Below are positions 1-9,037 of a stretch of 64,000 nucleotides of DNA, piece by piece. The translations under genes were made by a program, and so were the position numbers. Positions within the stretch are counted from its first letter, which is position 1; every line of letters begins with the position of its first letter. The stretch is from Chitinophaga terrae (ex Kim and Jung 2007) (lineage in GTDB: Bacteria > Bacteroidota > Bacteroidia > Chitinophagales > Chitinophagaceae), in contig NZ_FNRL01000001.1 of NCBI RefSeq assembly GCF_900107795.1, positions 457,928 to 521,927 of the forward strand, given 5' to 3'. The notes below the pieces were generated by a model. The model searched no databases, was not told the origin of the DNA, and saw nothing but the letters and a program-made list of their open reading frames with translations.

Positions 1-2
1 AT

Positions 3-3000
3 AATATAGATACCAATTCGCGGCTCTGCATGAGCAGCGCTGTTGCCGCCTACAAGATGGCGCTGGGAGAAGATTGTGTGCCCGGCACGTATGAGGATAT
101 TGAATTAACGGATTGCATTTTTGTTGCAGGCGCTAATCCTGCCTGGTGTCATCCTATCCTCTGGCGGCGCGTGGAAGCGGCCAAAGCCAGCAACCCGCGG
201 CTGAAGATCATTGTCAGCGATCCCCGTGTTACCCCGAGCTGCTCCATAGCAGATCTGCATTTGCAGATCAATCCAGGCACTGATATCACCCTCCATCATG
301 CCATCGGGAGAGCGCTGATCACCGAAGGATATATTGACCCCTCCTTTATAATGGATCATACCAACGGGTTTGATGCCTACAGGGAAAAAGTAATGCAGGT
401 AAGCATAGATGAGGCAGCGGTACAATGCGGCATCCCCGCCGCTGCAATTTACGAAGCAGCAAAACTGATAGGAAAAGCTAAAGGATTTATGTCGTTCTGG
501 ACGATGGGACTTAATCAAAGCAGCGTAGGGGTACACAAGAACCTTAGCCTCATCAACCTGCACCTGATCACCGGCAAGATAGGCGTTCCCGGTAGCGGGC
601 CATTCTCTTTAACCGGCCAGCCTAACGCAATGGGAGGCCGGGAAGTAGGCGGCCTGGCCAACCTGCTGCCAGCGCACCGCGTACTAAGCAATCCTGCTCA
701 CAGGCAGGAAATGCAGGAGTTCTGGAATAGCGGGCCTATCTCCGAAAAGCCGGGGCTTACAGCTACGGCGATGTTCGACGCCCTCCACGATGGACGACTG
801 AAAGCCATCTGGATCATGTGCACCAACCCACTGGTTAGCCTGCCCGACGCCCGCTTTGCAGAAGCGGCCCTGGCTAAAGCGCCCTACGTGGTAGTGCAGG
901 AAATATCCAGGAAACCTGAAACCATCAAATACGCAGACGTAGTACTTCCCGCTGCCGCATGGACGGAAAAAGAAGGCACCATGACCAATGCAGAACGCAG
1001 GATCACCTGGCTACCCAAGATAAACGACGCACCCGGCGAGGCCTTGCCTGATGCTACTATTATCTGCCGGTTTGCACAGAAAATGGGGTTCGAGGGTTTC
1101 GATTATCCCGATGCCGCCAGCATCTATGCAGAACATTGCAGAAGCACTATCGGCACCAACATCAATATCGGCGAACTGAACTACGACCTGATCAAAGAAC
1201 AACGCAGCGTACAATGGCCTTATGTACATGGCGAAAGTAAAAAGAGATTGTTCGAAGATCACCAGTTCTATACACCTGATAAAAAAGCGCAGATACACAG
1301 CTTCGACGCGGACAACAGGTCGGAAAGCCTCAGCCCCGATTTTCCGTTCATCCTTACTACCGGCCGCATCAGGGACCAATGGCATACCATGAGTAAAACA
1401 GGAAAGGTTAATAAACTGAAACAGCATATCCCGGAAGCATTCCTAGAAATACACCCTGAAGATGCCCGCAGGTTGGGCGTTTCAACCGGCGATGTGGTGA
1501 TCGTCAGCAATCCCAGGGGAAAAGTACAGGTAAAAGCACAGGTTAGCAATACCATCAAAAAAGGCGTAGTGTTCCTGCCAATGCACTGGGGACATATTGG
1601 AAGAAGTGATCTGCACAGGGCCAATAATCTTACCAGCACCCTGCTCGACCCTATTTCCCTGCAACCTGATTATAAATATGCAGCCGTTTCAGTTGCCAGA
1701 TATGAAAAGCCTAAACAGAGGATCGTTATTGTTGGCGCAGGCGCAGCGGCTTTCGGTTTTGTAAAAACATACCGGGAGCTTAACAGCAAAGATGAGATCA
1801 TCATATTCAGCAAAGAGAACCTGCCTTTCTACAATCGCGTTATGCTGCCCGATTACATCAACCATACCCAGTCATGGGACCAGTTGATAAAAATGAGTGA
1901 GAAGGAAGAAAAAGAAAATAATATCCAGTTGCTGAGAGGAGTAAGTATAGACTACATAGACAGGGAAGCAAAGTTATTGACAGACAGCAACGGGAAAGTG
2001 CATCCATACGATATCCTGATCCTCGCAACAGGCAGCCGACCTGCCACGTTGAAGGATGTGCCGCCGATAAAAGGAATATTCACCATGCGCACCAAAACGG
2101 ATGCAGACCTGTTTAAGAAGCACCTGGTGCCGGGAAAAAAAGTGATGATTATAGGCGGCGGATTGCTGGGAATAGAGCTGGCAGCTTCGCTGAAAGAAAT
2201 AGGTTACCCTGTAGGTGTTATCCAGCGCACTTCCCGGCTAATGGATAAACAACTGGATGCCATTGCAGGGCAGTTATTGTATGAAGAACTGGTAGACCGG
2301 GGGATAGAAATATATTATAACGATGAGATAGACAGGTTTGATGGGGATACCAATCTGAAAGGATTGAAAATGAAAAGCGGCAGGTATATTGAATGCCAGG
2401 CGGTGGTTATGTCTATAGGCACTGTTCCGAACATTGCGCTGGCGCAGCAGGCGGGGCTTGAGTGCAGCCGTGGCGTAATGGTGAACGATTACCTGCAAAC
2501 CAGCGATCCGGATATTTTTGCGGTAGGCGAGATCGCTTCCTTTAATGGCGTGTTGTATGGTATTACGGCAGCAGCCGAACAGCAGGCCGCCGTTGTGGCA
2601 AAATACCTGAGCGGCGATATCGGCGCCCGTTACAATGGCTCCGTTTTCATGAATATCCTGAAAATGCACGGCGCCGACCTATGTTCCATCGGCATGATAG
2701 AAACGCCCGCCGACCCGGCTTACGAGGAAGTGGTGTTCATTGACAAGGCAAAACGTTATTATAAAAAATGTATCATACACCAGGACAAACTCGTAGGCGC
2801 TATATTGGTTGGGGATAAATCCGAATTCAATGAATTCAGGGAACTGATACAACAGCAAACAGAGCTTTCGGAAAAAAGATTGCAGTTATTAAGATCAGGG
2901 AAGAAAGCCACACCGGTTGCCGGCAAACTGGTTTGCTCCTGCAGCCAGGTAGGAGAAGATAATATCAAAGAAAAGATCACAGGAGGCTGCAAAGAGCTCG

Positions 3001-3089
3001 GGCAGCTGTGCAGGGAAACCGGGGCCGGTATGGGTTGCGGCAGTTGCAAATCGGAAGTTAAAGCTATTCTTGAAAAGGCGCTTGCATAG
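3..3089 (+). CDS. Assimilatory nitrate reductase (NasA type) fused to NirB-like FAD/NAD and BFD domains, 5'-partial
   Basis: Reduces nitrate to nitrite in the cytoplasm with a bis-MGD molybdenum cofactor. The frame is open from the left edge and the codons just before the first ATG (position 30) spell NIDTNSRLCMSSAV, a conserved NasA segment, so the true start and the N-terminal [4Fe-4S] domain lie outside the window. Counting from that Met, residues 1-430 are molybdopterin oxidoreductase, about 440-555 the cofactor-binding C-terminal domain, about 562 on a pyridine nucleotide-disulfide reductase fold with FAD motif (VGAGAAAFG), an NAD motif near 703 (GGGLLG), and the last 50 residues a BFD-type [2Fe-2S] domain (CSC ... 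GCGSC). The tail matches the electron-input half of NADH nitrite reductase, so the enzyme probably takes electrons directly from NAD(P)H. The next gene starts 3 bases after the stop, suggesting one transcript. Confidence 0.9.
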   Translation, partial: NIDTNSRLCMSSAVAAYKMALGEDCVPGTYEDIELTDCIFVAGANPAWCHPILWRRVEAAKASNPRLKIIVSDPRVTPSCSIADLHLQINPGTDITLHHAIGRALITEGYIDPSFIMDHTNGFDAYREKVMQVSIDEAAVQCGIPAAAIYEAAKLIGKAKGFMSFWTMGLNQSSVGVHKNLSLINLHLITGKIGVPGSGPFSLTGQPNAMGGREVGGLANLLPAHRVLSNPAHRQEMQEFWNSGPISEKPGLTATAMFDALHDGRLKAIWIMCTNPLVSLPDARFAEAALAKAPYVVVQEISRKPETIKYADVVLPAAAWTEKEGTMTNAERRITWLPKINDAPGEALPDATIICRFAQKMGFEGFDYPDAASIYAEHCRSTIGTNINIGELNYDLIKEQRSVQWPYVHGESKKRLFEDHQFYTPDKKAQIHSFDADNRSESLSPDFPFILTTGRIRDQWHTMSKTGKVNKLKQHIPEAFLEIHPEDARRLGVSTGDVVIVSNPRGKVQVKAQVSNTIKKGVVFLPMHWGHIGRSDLHRANNLTSTLLDPISLQPDYKYAAVSVARYEKPKQRIVIVGAGAAAFGFVKTYRELNSKDEIIIFSKENLPFYNRVMLPDYINHTQSWDQLIKMSEKEEKENNIQLLRGVSIDYIDREAKLLTDSNGKVHPYDILILATGSRPATLKDVPPIKGIFTMRTKTDADLFKKHLVPGKKVMIIGGGLLGIELAASLKEIGYPVGVIQRTSRLMDKQLDAIAGQLLYEELVDRGIEIYYNDEIDRFDGDTNLKGLKMKSGRYIECQAVVMSIGTVPNIALAQQAGLECSRGVMVNDYLQTSDPDIFAVGEIASFNGVLYGITAAAEQQAAVVAKYLSGDIGARYNGSVFMNILKMHGADLCSIGMIETPADPAYEEVVFIDKAKRYYKKCIIHQDKLVGAILVGDKSEFNEFRELIQQQTELSEKRLQLLRSGKKATPVAGKLVCSCSQVGEDNIKEKITGGCKELGQLCRETGAGMGCGSCKSEVKAILEKALA

Positions 3090-3092
3090 TAT

Positions 3093-4523
3093 ATGACCAA
3101 ACGTTCAAAAATATTCACATTCAATTTCATGGGCGGTATTATCGCCCCCGGTCCATTGCTGCAATTGCTGAACATAGCAACAGACTGTCGCGCCACCAAG
3201 ATCAGGCTGGGATTAAGACAACAATTGATCATTGAGATTCCTGAAGATCATTCTGCACGTTTTGTAAAAACATGCACGCAACAGGATATACAACTCAGCG
3301 CTACTCCCAACCTGGTAAGCTCCTACTTCGCAGACGGGCTCGTTAGTCAAAGCAGCTGGTTAAGTGAAGGCATTTATAAAGATATTTTCTCCCTGTTCGA
3401 TTATACGCCAACGCTGAAGATCAATATATGCGACAGCCAGCAAACATTTGTCCCGTTGTTCACCGGGCATATCAACTGGATCATTTCTCCCGGCAAACAC
3501 TTCTGGCACCTGTACCTGCGGCTGCCCGGCACCTCCCGGCTATATGCATGGCCGGAGCTGGTATATACCACTCATATACCCTTGCTCAGTAAAGCGGTAG
3601 AAACGCATATGCAAAATGGATGTTCGCTGGAAGAGATTTACCTGCTTATCCGGCAAAACTATACTTATATTTCCCAGCCCAGGGAAGAAGAACTGAACCT
3701 GCCTGCCTTCCACCTGCCTTATTACGAAGGATTTAACAAAGCAAATGATGCCTATTGGCTGGGTATTTACAGGAGAGATGAGATCTTTCCTATTGCCTTT
3801 CTGAAAGAAATATGCACCATTTGCCTGGAAACACATATAGGGCAGCTGTATGCAACGCCATGGAAGTCTATCATCATTAAAAACATCAATCCTGTTCATC
3901 GTTCCTTATGGGATTATATATTAGGAAAACATGGAATTAATGTCAGGCATGCCGCCAACGAACTGAACTGGCAGGTAGAAGATAATTGCGAAGATGGATT
4001 GATATTAAAACGGCATATCATCAGGTATTTCGACAAAGCAGATACCCGCACCTATGGCTTATGCTTTAGTGTCAGGATCAAAAAACCCGAAAGCCTTTTC
4101 GGGTCTATTGTTGTCCGGCGGCAAGGCAACCGCCAGAGCAGCGACCTGAAATACCTGCAACGTTACGATATCCTGCATACCAGCAATTTCGATGCGAACA
4201 ATACCCAACTGGTACTTTTCAGGGAAGGCGTAACCAAAGAACAGCTGGGGCCTTACATCGTTGCACTGTGCAGGCAATTCTATGAACTCAGGAGCAACCA
4301 GGATATATTGTCCGACTACCTGGCTGCCCAGCAACTGGCAACAGTTGCTACCCCGGCATTGCAAGCCGCTTTCCAATGCAGAGACTGCTTTACGGTGTAC
4401 GACCCTGAAGTTGGCGACAGTACCCAGGGTATCGCGCCAGGCACGGAATTCAGCGAGCTGCCCGAAGATTATTGCTGCGCCGTTTGCGGGGCGTCTTTAA
4501 GCAATATTATTCCCGTTCCTTAA
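3093..4523 (+). CDS. Nitrite/sulfite reductase-like protein with C-terminal rubredoxin domain
   Basis: 476 residues. The last 50 are a clear rubredoxin: CRDC, then VYDPEVGD, PGTEFSELP and YCCAVCGA, giving the four Fe-binding cysteines. The first part resembles the ferredoxin-like half-domain of nitrite/sulfite reductases (FMGGIIAPGPLLQLL near residue 13; QQTFVPLFTGHINWI near 122). I cannot find the C-x5-C ... C-x3-C set that holds the coupled [4Fe-4S]-siroheme centre; the middle only offers CTIC near residue 249. By position it probably serves electron transfer or assembly for the upstream nitrate reductase or a nitrite reductase encoded outside the window. The rubredoxin call is secure, the reductase-like part is by motif resemblance, and the function is inferred from context. 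Confidence 0.75.
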   Translation: MTKRSKIFTFNFMGGIIAPGPLLQLLNIATDCRATKIRLGLRQQLIIEIPEDHSARFVKTCTQQDIQLSATPNLVSSYFADGLVSQSSWLSEGIYKDIFSLFDYTPTLKINICDSQQTFVPLFTGHINWIISPGKHFWHLYLRLPGTSRLYAWPELVYTTHIPLLSKAVETHMQNGCSLEEIYLLIRQNYTYISQPREEELNLPAFHLPYYEGFNKANDAYWLGIYRRDEIFPIAFLKEICTICLETHIGQLYATPWKSIIIKNINPVHRSLWDYILGKHGINVRHAANELNWQVEDNCEDGLILKRHIIRYFDKADTRTYGLCFSVRIKKPESLFGSIVVRRQGNRQSSDLKYLQRYDILHTSNFDANNTQLVLFREGVTKEQLGPYIVALCRQFYELRSNQDILSDYLAAQQLATVATPALQAAFQCRDCFTVYDPEVGDSTQGIAPGTEFSELPEDYCCAVCGASLSNIIPVP

Positions 4524-4530
4524 TATTTAC

Positions 4531-4538
4531 TAACTTTG
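4531..4538 (+). promoter_or_regulatory. Candidate -7 promoter box for the MFS gene
   Basis: TAACTTTG matches the Bacteroidetes -7 consensus TAnnTTTG exactly and lies 19 bases before the MFS start codon, just after the stop of the rubredoxin gene. I see no clear -33 TTG partner. It suggests the transporter can be transcribed independently of the reductase genes. Confidence 0.5.
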
Positions 4539-4557
4539 CAACCCTCATATTACCCGC

Positions 4558-5721
4558 ATGTTAGCAGATATTCACAACGAGGCGGCGGCAACGAGGTACC
4601 GTATCGCAACTTCCGTTTTTTTCTTTATTTCCGGCTTAGGTTATTCGTCCTGGGCCTCCAGGATACCCTCCATACAACAACAGCTGCACCTGAATGATGC
4701 CCAGCTTGGCGCAGTGCTCTTTGCATTGCCCATTGGCCTGATCCTGACCATGCCCATCACCGGTAAACTCCTGGGCAGCTACAGCAGCCGCAAGATCATG
4801 GTGTTTGGAGCAATGGTATTTAACCTGGTATTGAGCCTGCCGGGATTCACCACTAACATCTGGCAACTGGCCCTTGTACTGTTCTGTTTTGGTTCAGCAC
4901 GCAACCTGCTTAACCTCTCAATGAATGCGCAGGCAGTGCAGGTACAACAATTATTCCCTCAATCTATCATGACCACCTTTCATGGTATCTGGAGCATTGC
5001 CGGCTTCACCGGCGCCGCTATCGGTTACCTGATGGTGTCTGTGAACGTGGCGCCATCCTGGCACCTGTTCAGCGTCAGCTTGCTGCTGCTGGTATTTACC
5101 ATCTACTATTATCCCCGGACTTTCCCGGATCAACCGGTTCAGAGCGCGGTAAAGAAACCGGCTTTCTCCCTGCCTGATAAATCATTATTAAGATATTCCC
5201 TTATCTGTTTCGCCTGTATGGCAACCGAAAATGTGATGTACGACTGGAGCGGTTTGTATTTCGAAAAAGTGGTAGGCACTACCAAACCAAGCGCTGTAGC
5301 CGCTTTCGTGGTATACATGGTGGCTATGACCTCCGGCAGGTTTGCCGGCGACAAGCTGGTGAAGCGGCTGGGCATACAAACCATCCTGCTGTATAGCGGC
5401 TGGCTGATCTTAACAGGCCTGATCCTGTCGGTTGGCTTACCGCATCCGCTTACTGCCGGTTTAGGTTTCATATGCACCGGGCTTGGCGTATCCTGCGTAG
5501 TGCCTTTGGTATTCAGCCTGGCGGGCAAGTCCAAAAACACCAATAGTGGTCAAACGCTGGCGGCTATTTCCACTATCGGGTATTTAGGATTCCTGGTAGT
5601 ACCGCCAATGATCGGGTTTGTAGCAGAAGTTACCAGCCTGAGGATCTCTTTTGCCCTGATGACCATCTGCGGGTTGTTAATCGTAATGATGGCTCCGGGA
5701 CTGGCGAAAGAAGAGAAGTGA
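4558..5721 (+). CDS. MFS transporter (YbjJ/fucose-permease-like)
   Basis: 387 residues with about twelve hydrophobic segments spread over the whole length, typical of a 12-helix major facilitator. The segment SSWASRIPSIQQQL after helix 1, followed by a short LNDAQLG stretch, resembles the YbjJ-like branch. I do not see the glycine-rich nitrate signature of NarK/NasA transporters, so a nitrate or nitrite role is suggested only by its place after the nitrate-reductase genes. It has its own -7 box 19 bases upstream. Substrate unknown. Confidence 0.8.
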   Translation: MLADIHNEAAATRYRIATSVFFFISGLGYSSWASRIPSIQQQLHLNDAQLGAVLFALPIGLILTMPITGKLLGSYSSRKIMVFGAMVFNLVLSLPGFTTNIWQLALVLFCFGSARNLLNLSMNAQAVQVQQLFPQSIMTTFHGIWSIAGFTGAAIGYLMVSVNVAPSWHLFSVSLLLLVFTIYYYPRTFPDQPVQSAVKKPAFSLPDKSLLRYSLICFACMATENVMYDWSGLYFEKVVGTTKPSAVAAFVVYMVAMTSGRFAGDKLVKRLGIQTILLYSGWLILTGLILSVGLPHPLTAGLGFICTGLGVSCVVPLVFSLAGKSKNTNSGQTLAAISTIGYLGFLVVPPMIGFVAEVTSLRISFALMTICGLLIVMMAPGLAKEEK

Positions 5722-5743
5722 TCTTTTTTTAGGAATAATAAAG

Positions 5744-5833
5744 AAGGGCTGCCTTAAAAATAATCCCGGGTATCTGGTAAAGCGTATGTCGTTTTGCGCT
5801 TCCTCATCCGGGGTGCTTTTGGGGACAGCCCTT
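5744..5833. repeat. Nested inverted-repeat structure between convergent genes
   Basis: Three stems lie one inside the other: AAGGGCTG(5744-5751) with CAGCCCTT(5826-5833), extended by one bulged pair; CCCGG(5765-5769) with CCGGG(5808-5812); AAGCG(5780-5784) with CGCTT(5797-5801). The 90-base block sits between the tail ends of the MFS gene and the NHL lipoprotein gene. It may act as a bidirectional terminator, but neither side carries a strong U-tract, so a small structured RNA or mobile palindromic repeat is also possible. Confidence 0.55.
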
Positions 5834-5849
5834 TCCAATTGGTCTGAGT

Positions 5850-7154
5850 TTATTCTGTGACTATCTTCCTGATACAGTTGTTATTTTTATCTATCACGTA
5901 GGCCACCCCTTTTTTATCAATAGCCACGCCGTTAGGACTGCTAAATGCCGCGGCTTCTCCCGTACCCTCTGTGTAACCCGCAGCGCCGCTGCCCGCCAGG
6001 GTTTTCACTATCCAGGTATTTGCCTCAATAAAACGGATACTCTGATCAGGGTTGCTGGTACTGCCATTCCAGGTACCGTTGCCGGCCACGTATATATTAC
6101 CGTCGTTATCTACCCCCAGGCCCCATGGGCTGGCAAACTTCGCCGACGCGCCCGGACCGTTAACATACCCTGCACTTCCATCCTGCCCCGCGATGATAGA
6201 TTTTTCGTAGGTATCTGCTTTGAAACGGGCAATTACGTTACTGCCGTTACAAGCCACATAAATATTCCCTGCTTTGTCAATACCGATACCTGCAGGCCAG
6301 GAAAGATCCGAAATCACATCCGTTTGTTGCCCGTCTTTCACTCTCCAGACCTTTCCGCCATCAACAGATGTATAATAAAGATCGTTGTTCCTTTTATCTA
6401 CTGCTACCTCCCATGGCGGCTGCTGCGCCCAGGCCAGCACGGTAGCCATGCCATCCGGAGTGATTTTCCGGACGTCATAATTCACCGGGTCAACGGTATA
6501 GATATTTCCGTCTTTTCCTACCGCTAATCCATATGGCAGGTTAAAACGTGCAGCGGCGCCTTTACCTTCTGCAAAGCCGCTGTTACCAGGACTTCCGGCA
6601 AGCACGGATACCATGCCTGTGGTGTCGATTTTCCTGATGCAGGCATTTCCCGGATCTGCTACGTATACGTTTCCATCGTCATCCACATCTATACCCATAC
6701 TACGGTACCATTCCTGCCCGTTGAAGCTGAACATGGCATCTTTTCCCACACCGTTGGCAAAACCTGCTTTTCCGTTACCTGCATAGGTAGTTACCTTGCT
6801 GGTAAAAATATAATTGAAATCGGAGCTGCTTACCACGCTGTCTTTCCCGATCTTCACCACCAGCTTTCCTGATCCGCATTTACGCGGCACCAGCGCCATG
6901 ATCTGTTTAGTGTTGGCGTTAACGATGGCGCAACGGTTACCGTTAATGGTAACGATGATCTCTGAAGTATCTGAAGAGAAATTGTCGCCGGTAATGAGCA
7001 CCTCTGTTGCCAGCCCTCCTACCGTTGGCGTATAATCGCTGATCGTCATCGGTTGCCCTGGAGCATGCGTCAGGTCTTTGTCTTTGCTGCATCCAGCTAA
7101 AACAGCAGCAGCGGCGATACCAATGAAAATATATGAATAAAGTGATCTGGTCAT
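5850..7154 (-). CDS. Lipoprotein with IPT/TIG domain and NHL repeats
   Basis: Exported lipoprotein, 434 residues from the chosen start. Signal peptide MTRSLYSYIFIG... ends at lipobox LAGC, so it is anchored by Cys22; an ATG seven codons upstream (7175) would give a less typical N-region. Residues about 35-115 form an IPT/TIG immunoglobulin-like domain (TPTVGGLATEVLITGDNF). The rest is a series of NHL repeats with recurring GIDVDDDGNVYVADPGN / IRKI patterns, predicting a beta-propeller of about six blades. It is the last gene after a SusC-SusD pair, 30 bases from SusD, and is probably a surface glycan-binding or accessory protein of that uptake system. No catalytic motif is visible. Confidence 0.85.
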   Translation of the reverse strand: MTRSLYSYIFIGIAAAAVLAGCSKDKDLTHAPGQPMTISDYTPTVGGLATEVLITGDNFSSDTSEIIVTINGNRCAIVNANTKQIMALVPRKCGSGKLVVKIGKDSVVSSSDFNYIFTSKVTTYAGNGKAGFANGVGKDAMFSFNGQEWYRSMGIDVDDDGNVYVADPGNACIRKIDTTGMVSVLAGSPGNSGFAEGKGAAARFNLPYGLAVGKDGNIYTVDPVNYDVRKITPDGMATVLAWAQQPPWEVAVDKRNNDLYYTSVDGGKVWRVKDGQQTDVISDLSWPAGIGIDKAGNIYVACNGSNVIARFKADTYEKSIIAGQDGSAGYVNGPGASAKFASPWGLGVDNDGNIYVAGNGTWNGSTSNPDQSIRFIEANTWIVKTLAGSGAAGYTEGTGEAAAFSSPNGVAIDKKGVAYVIDKNNNCIRKIVTE

Positions 7155-7184
7155 TGTAGTAAATTGAATGAACATTGAAAATTA

Positions 7185-9020
7185 TTACCAGCCCGGGTTT
7201 TGCACCAATGAACGATCCCTTTCTATATCCTGCTGCTGGATAGGGAACAGGTACATCCTGTCGTTCCAGAACCTTTTCTGGAATAACGTTCTCTTGTAGA
7301 AGTCGGTGAATGCGAAGCCCAGACCATTATCGTTGGCATACACGTTCATACCGTAGATCGTTTGGTTTTCCGGTTTGCCCAGCAACTGCCGGCGGATCAA
7401 TGTATAGAACCTGTCGCCCTCAAAGCAGAGTTCTACCTGCCTTTCGCGAAGGATATGCGTTCTCATTTTATCCTGGTTTCCGACAGCGTCGGGGTATACG
7501 GTTTCAATACCAGGAAGACCGGCACGGGTGCGGATCTTGTTCAGGTATAGCACGATATCAGGATTACCGGGATCGTATTCGTTCAACGCTTCAGCATAAT
7601 CGAGGATAATTTCTGCATAACGGAGCAGGATATACGGACTTTTATACGAGCCGGCGTTCATAGCTCTCAGGTTATCGTCAGGGCTCACATACTTAGCTGG
7701 CAAATAACCTGTAAGGTCTTTGTTGCTGACGCTTTTCTGTCCTGATTTCCCGCTATAGTAAAATTCCTGTCTGCCACGCCCGTCGATGTTGGCATCAGAA
7801 GAATAATAGTTCTTGTCATCTACCGTTACCGCAGGGATCACCGGGCGGCCGTTGTAGCAGATATTGGCATAGAAACGCGGTTCGCGGTTGGCGTACATGC
7901 TCCAGTCGCCTTTCTTTTGCTCCCAGTAATTTTCACCATCCGCATTTACAAAACCTGTTTCCTTGTATTGAGAAGTATTGTCGGTGATCTCTTTACCATC
8001 TTTCATCCTGAAAGCGTCTACCAGGTTCTGGGTAGCATTGTACATATTATAACCCGCCGGACCGGGAGAAGAGCAGATCACCCAACTCCACCAGCTCCAG
8101 TTCATAGACCCAATAATGATTTCATCGCTCCACGACACCAGGAACAGGTCGCGTACCGACTTGTACGGATCGAAACTGGTTCCCCCGTTATCCAGGTTTG
8201 TGAAAAGTTTGTAATACCCTGAATCGATCACCGCTTTTGCCCTGGCAGCCGCTATGCGCCATTTGTTCTGGTCATAAGTTGCTGGAGCAAGCGGGGTACC
8301 ATCCAGGTTTTTGAAATTGGCAAAACGCGGGTTGCCATTCCACAAAGGGCTGGCAGCGAGTTGCGCTACCTTGGCCTTTACAGCCAGGCAAGCTCCTCTC
8401 GTGGCCCTTCCGTTATTATTTGAACTGCTCCACACAAAAGGCAAACCGGTTGCAGCTTTGTCCATCATTTCGTTAATGAATGCTACACACTCATCGAACG
8501 TGGCGCGTGGAAACTTGTTGTAATCTTCGTCCTGGCTCAGCACTTCCGTTACTTTAACAAACGGGCCGTATTGGCGCAAGAGCATCCAGTAAAAATATCC
8601 TCTCAGGAAAATAGCTTCTGCCTTATACTGGCGTTTCAGGTCATCGCTCAACTGCTCCGGAGGCACTTTGTCTATATTTTGCTCGAAGATGTAGGATTTG
8701 CGGATAGCTGAATAATAGCCGCCCCAGTTGTAATACGACCAGTCGTTGGCGCTCCAGTTGCCGCCCACCATGTAACGGACAGTGGTTGTAGGAATAGCGC
8801 AGGAAATCTCATCCGACATCCCAATATTGGCATAGTCGCCACCTGCCTGGCGGGATGAATAAATATTGGCCAGGTAACTTTCTGCGTTATTCCTTGTCTT
8901 CCAGATCTGCTCGTCTGTCAGCAGGTTATCCGGCTTTTTATCGAGGTACTTGGTACAGGAGCTTAACCCGATACCAAGCAGGAAAAAGCATATATATTTC
9001 AATTGAAATCTGAACATCAT
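7185..9020 (-). CDS. RagB/SusD family outer-membrane lipoprotein
   Basis: 611 residues. Signal peptide ends in lipobox LSSC, followed by TKYLDKKPDNLLTDEQIW, the typical SusD beginning; the N-terminal tetratricopeptide-like helices (YKAEAIFLRGYFYWMLLRQYG near residue 137) and the C-terminal segment IRRQLLGKP and FPIQQQDIERD match the family. SusD proteins cap the SusC channel at the cell surface and bind the ligand. The gene begins 17 bases after the SusC stop and is followed by the TIG/NHL lipoprotein, so the three are probably co-transcribed. Ligand not predictable from sequence alone. Confidence 0.95.
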   Translation of the reverse strand: MMFRFQLKYICFFLLGIGLSSCTKYLDKKPDNLLTDEQIWKTRNNAESYLANIYSSRQAGGDYANIGMSDEISCAIPTTTVRYMVGGNWSANDWSYYNWGGYYSAIRKSYIFEQNIDKVPPEQLSDDLKRQYKAEAIFLRGYFYWMLLRQYGPFVKVTEVLSQDEDYNKFPRATFDECVAFINEMMDKAATGLPFVWSSSNNNGRATRGACLAVKAKVAQLAASPLWNGNPRFANFKNLDGTPLAPATYDQNKWRIAAARAKAVIDSGYYKLFTNLDNGGTSFDPYKSVRDLFLVSWSDEIIIGSMNWSWWSWVICSSPGPAGYNMYNATQNLVDAFRMKDGKEITDNTSQYKETGFVNADGENYWEQKKGDWSMYANREPRFYANICYNGRPVIPAVTVDDKNYYSSDANIDGRGRQEFYYSGKSGQKSVSNKDLTGYLPAKYVSPDDNLRAMNAGSYKSPYILLRYAEIILDYAEALNEYDPGNPDIVLYLNKIRTRAGLPGIETVYPDAVGNQDKMRTHILRERQVELCFEGDRFYTLIRRQLLGKPENQTIYGMNVYANDNGLGFAFTDFYKRTLFQKRFWNDRMYLFPIQQQDIERDRSLVQNPGW

Positions 9021-9037
9021 AAAACTCCTTTTAAGCG

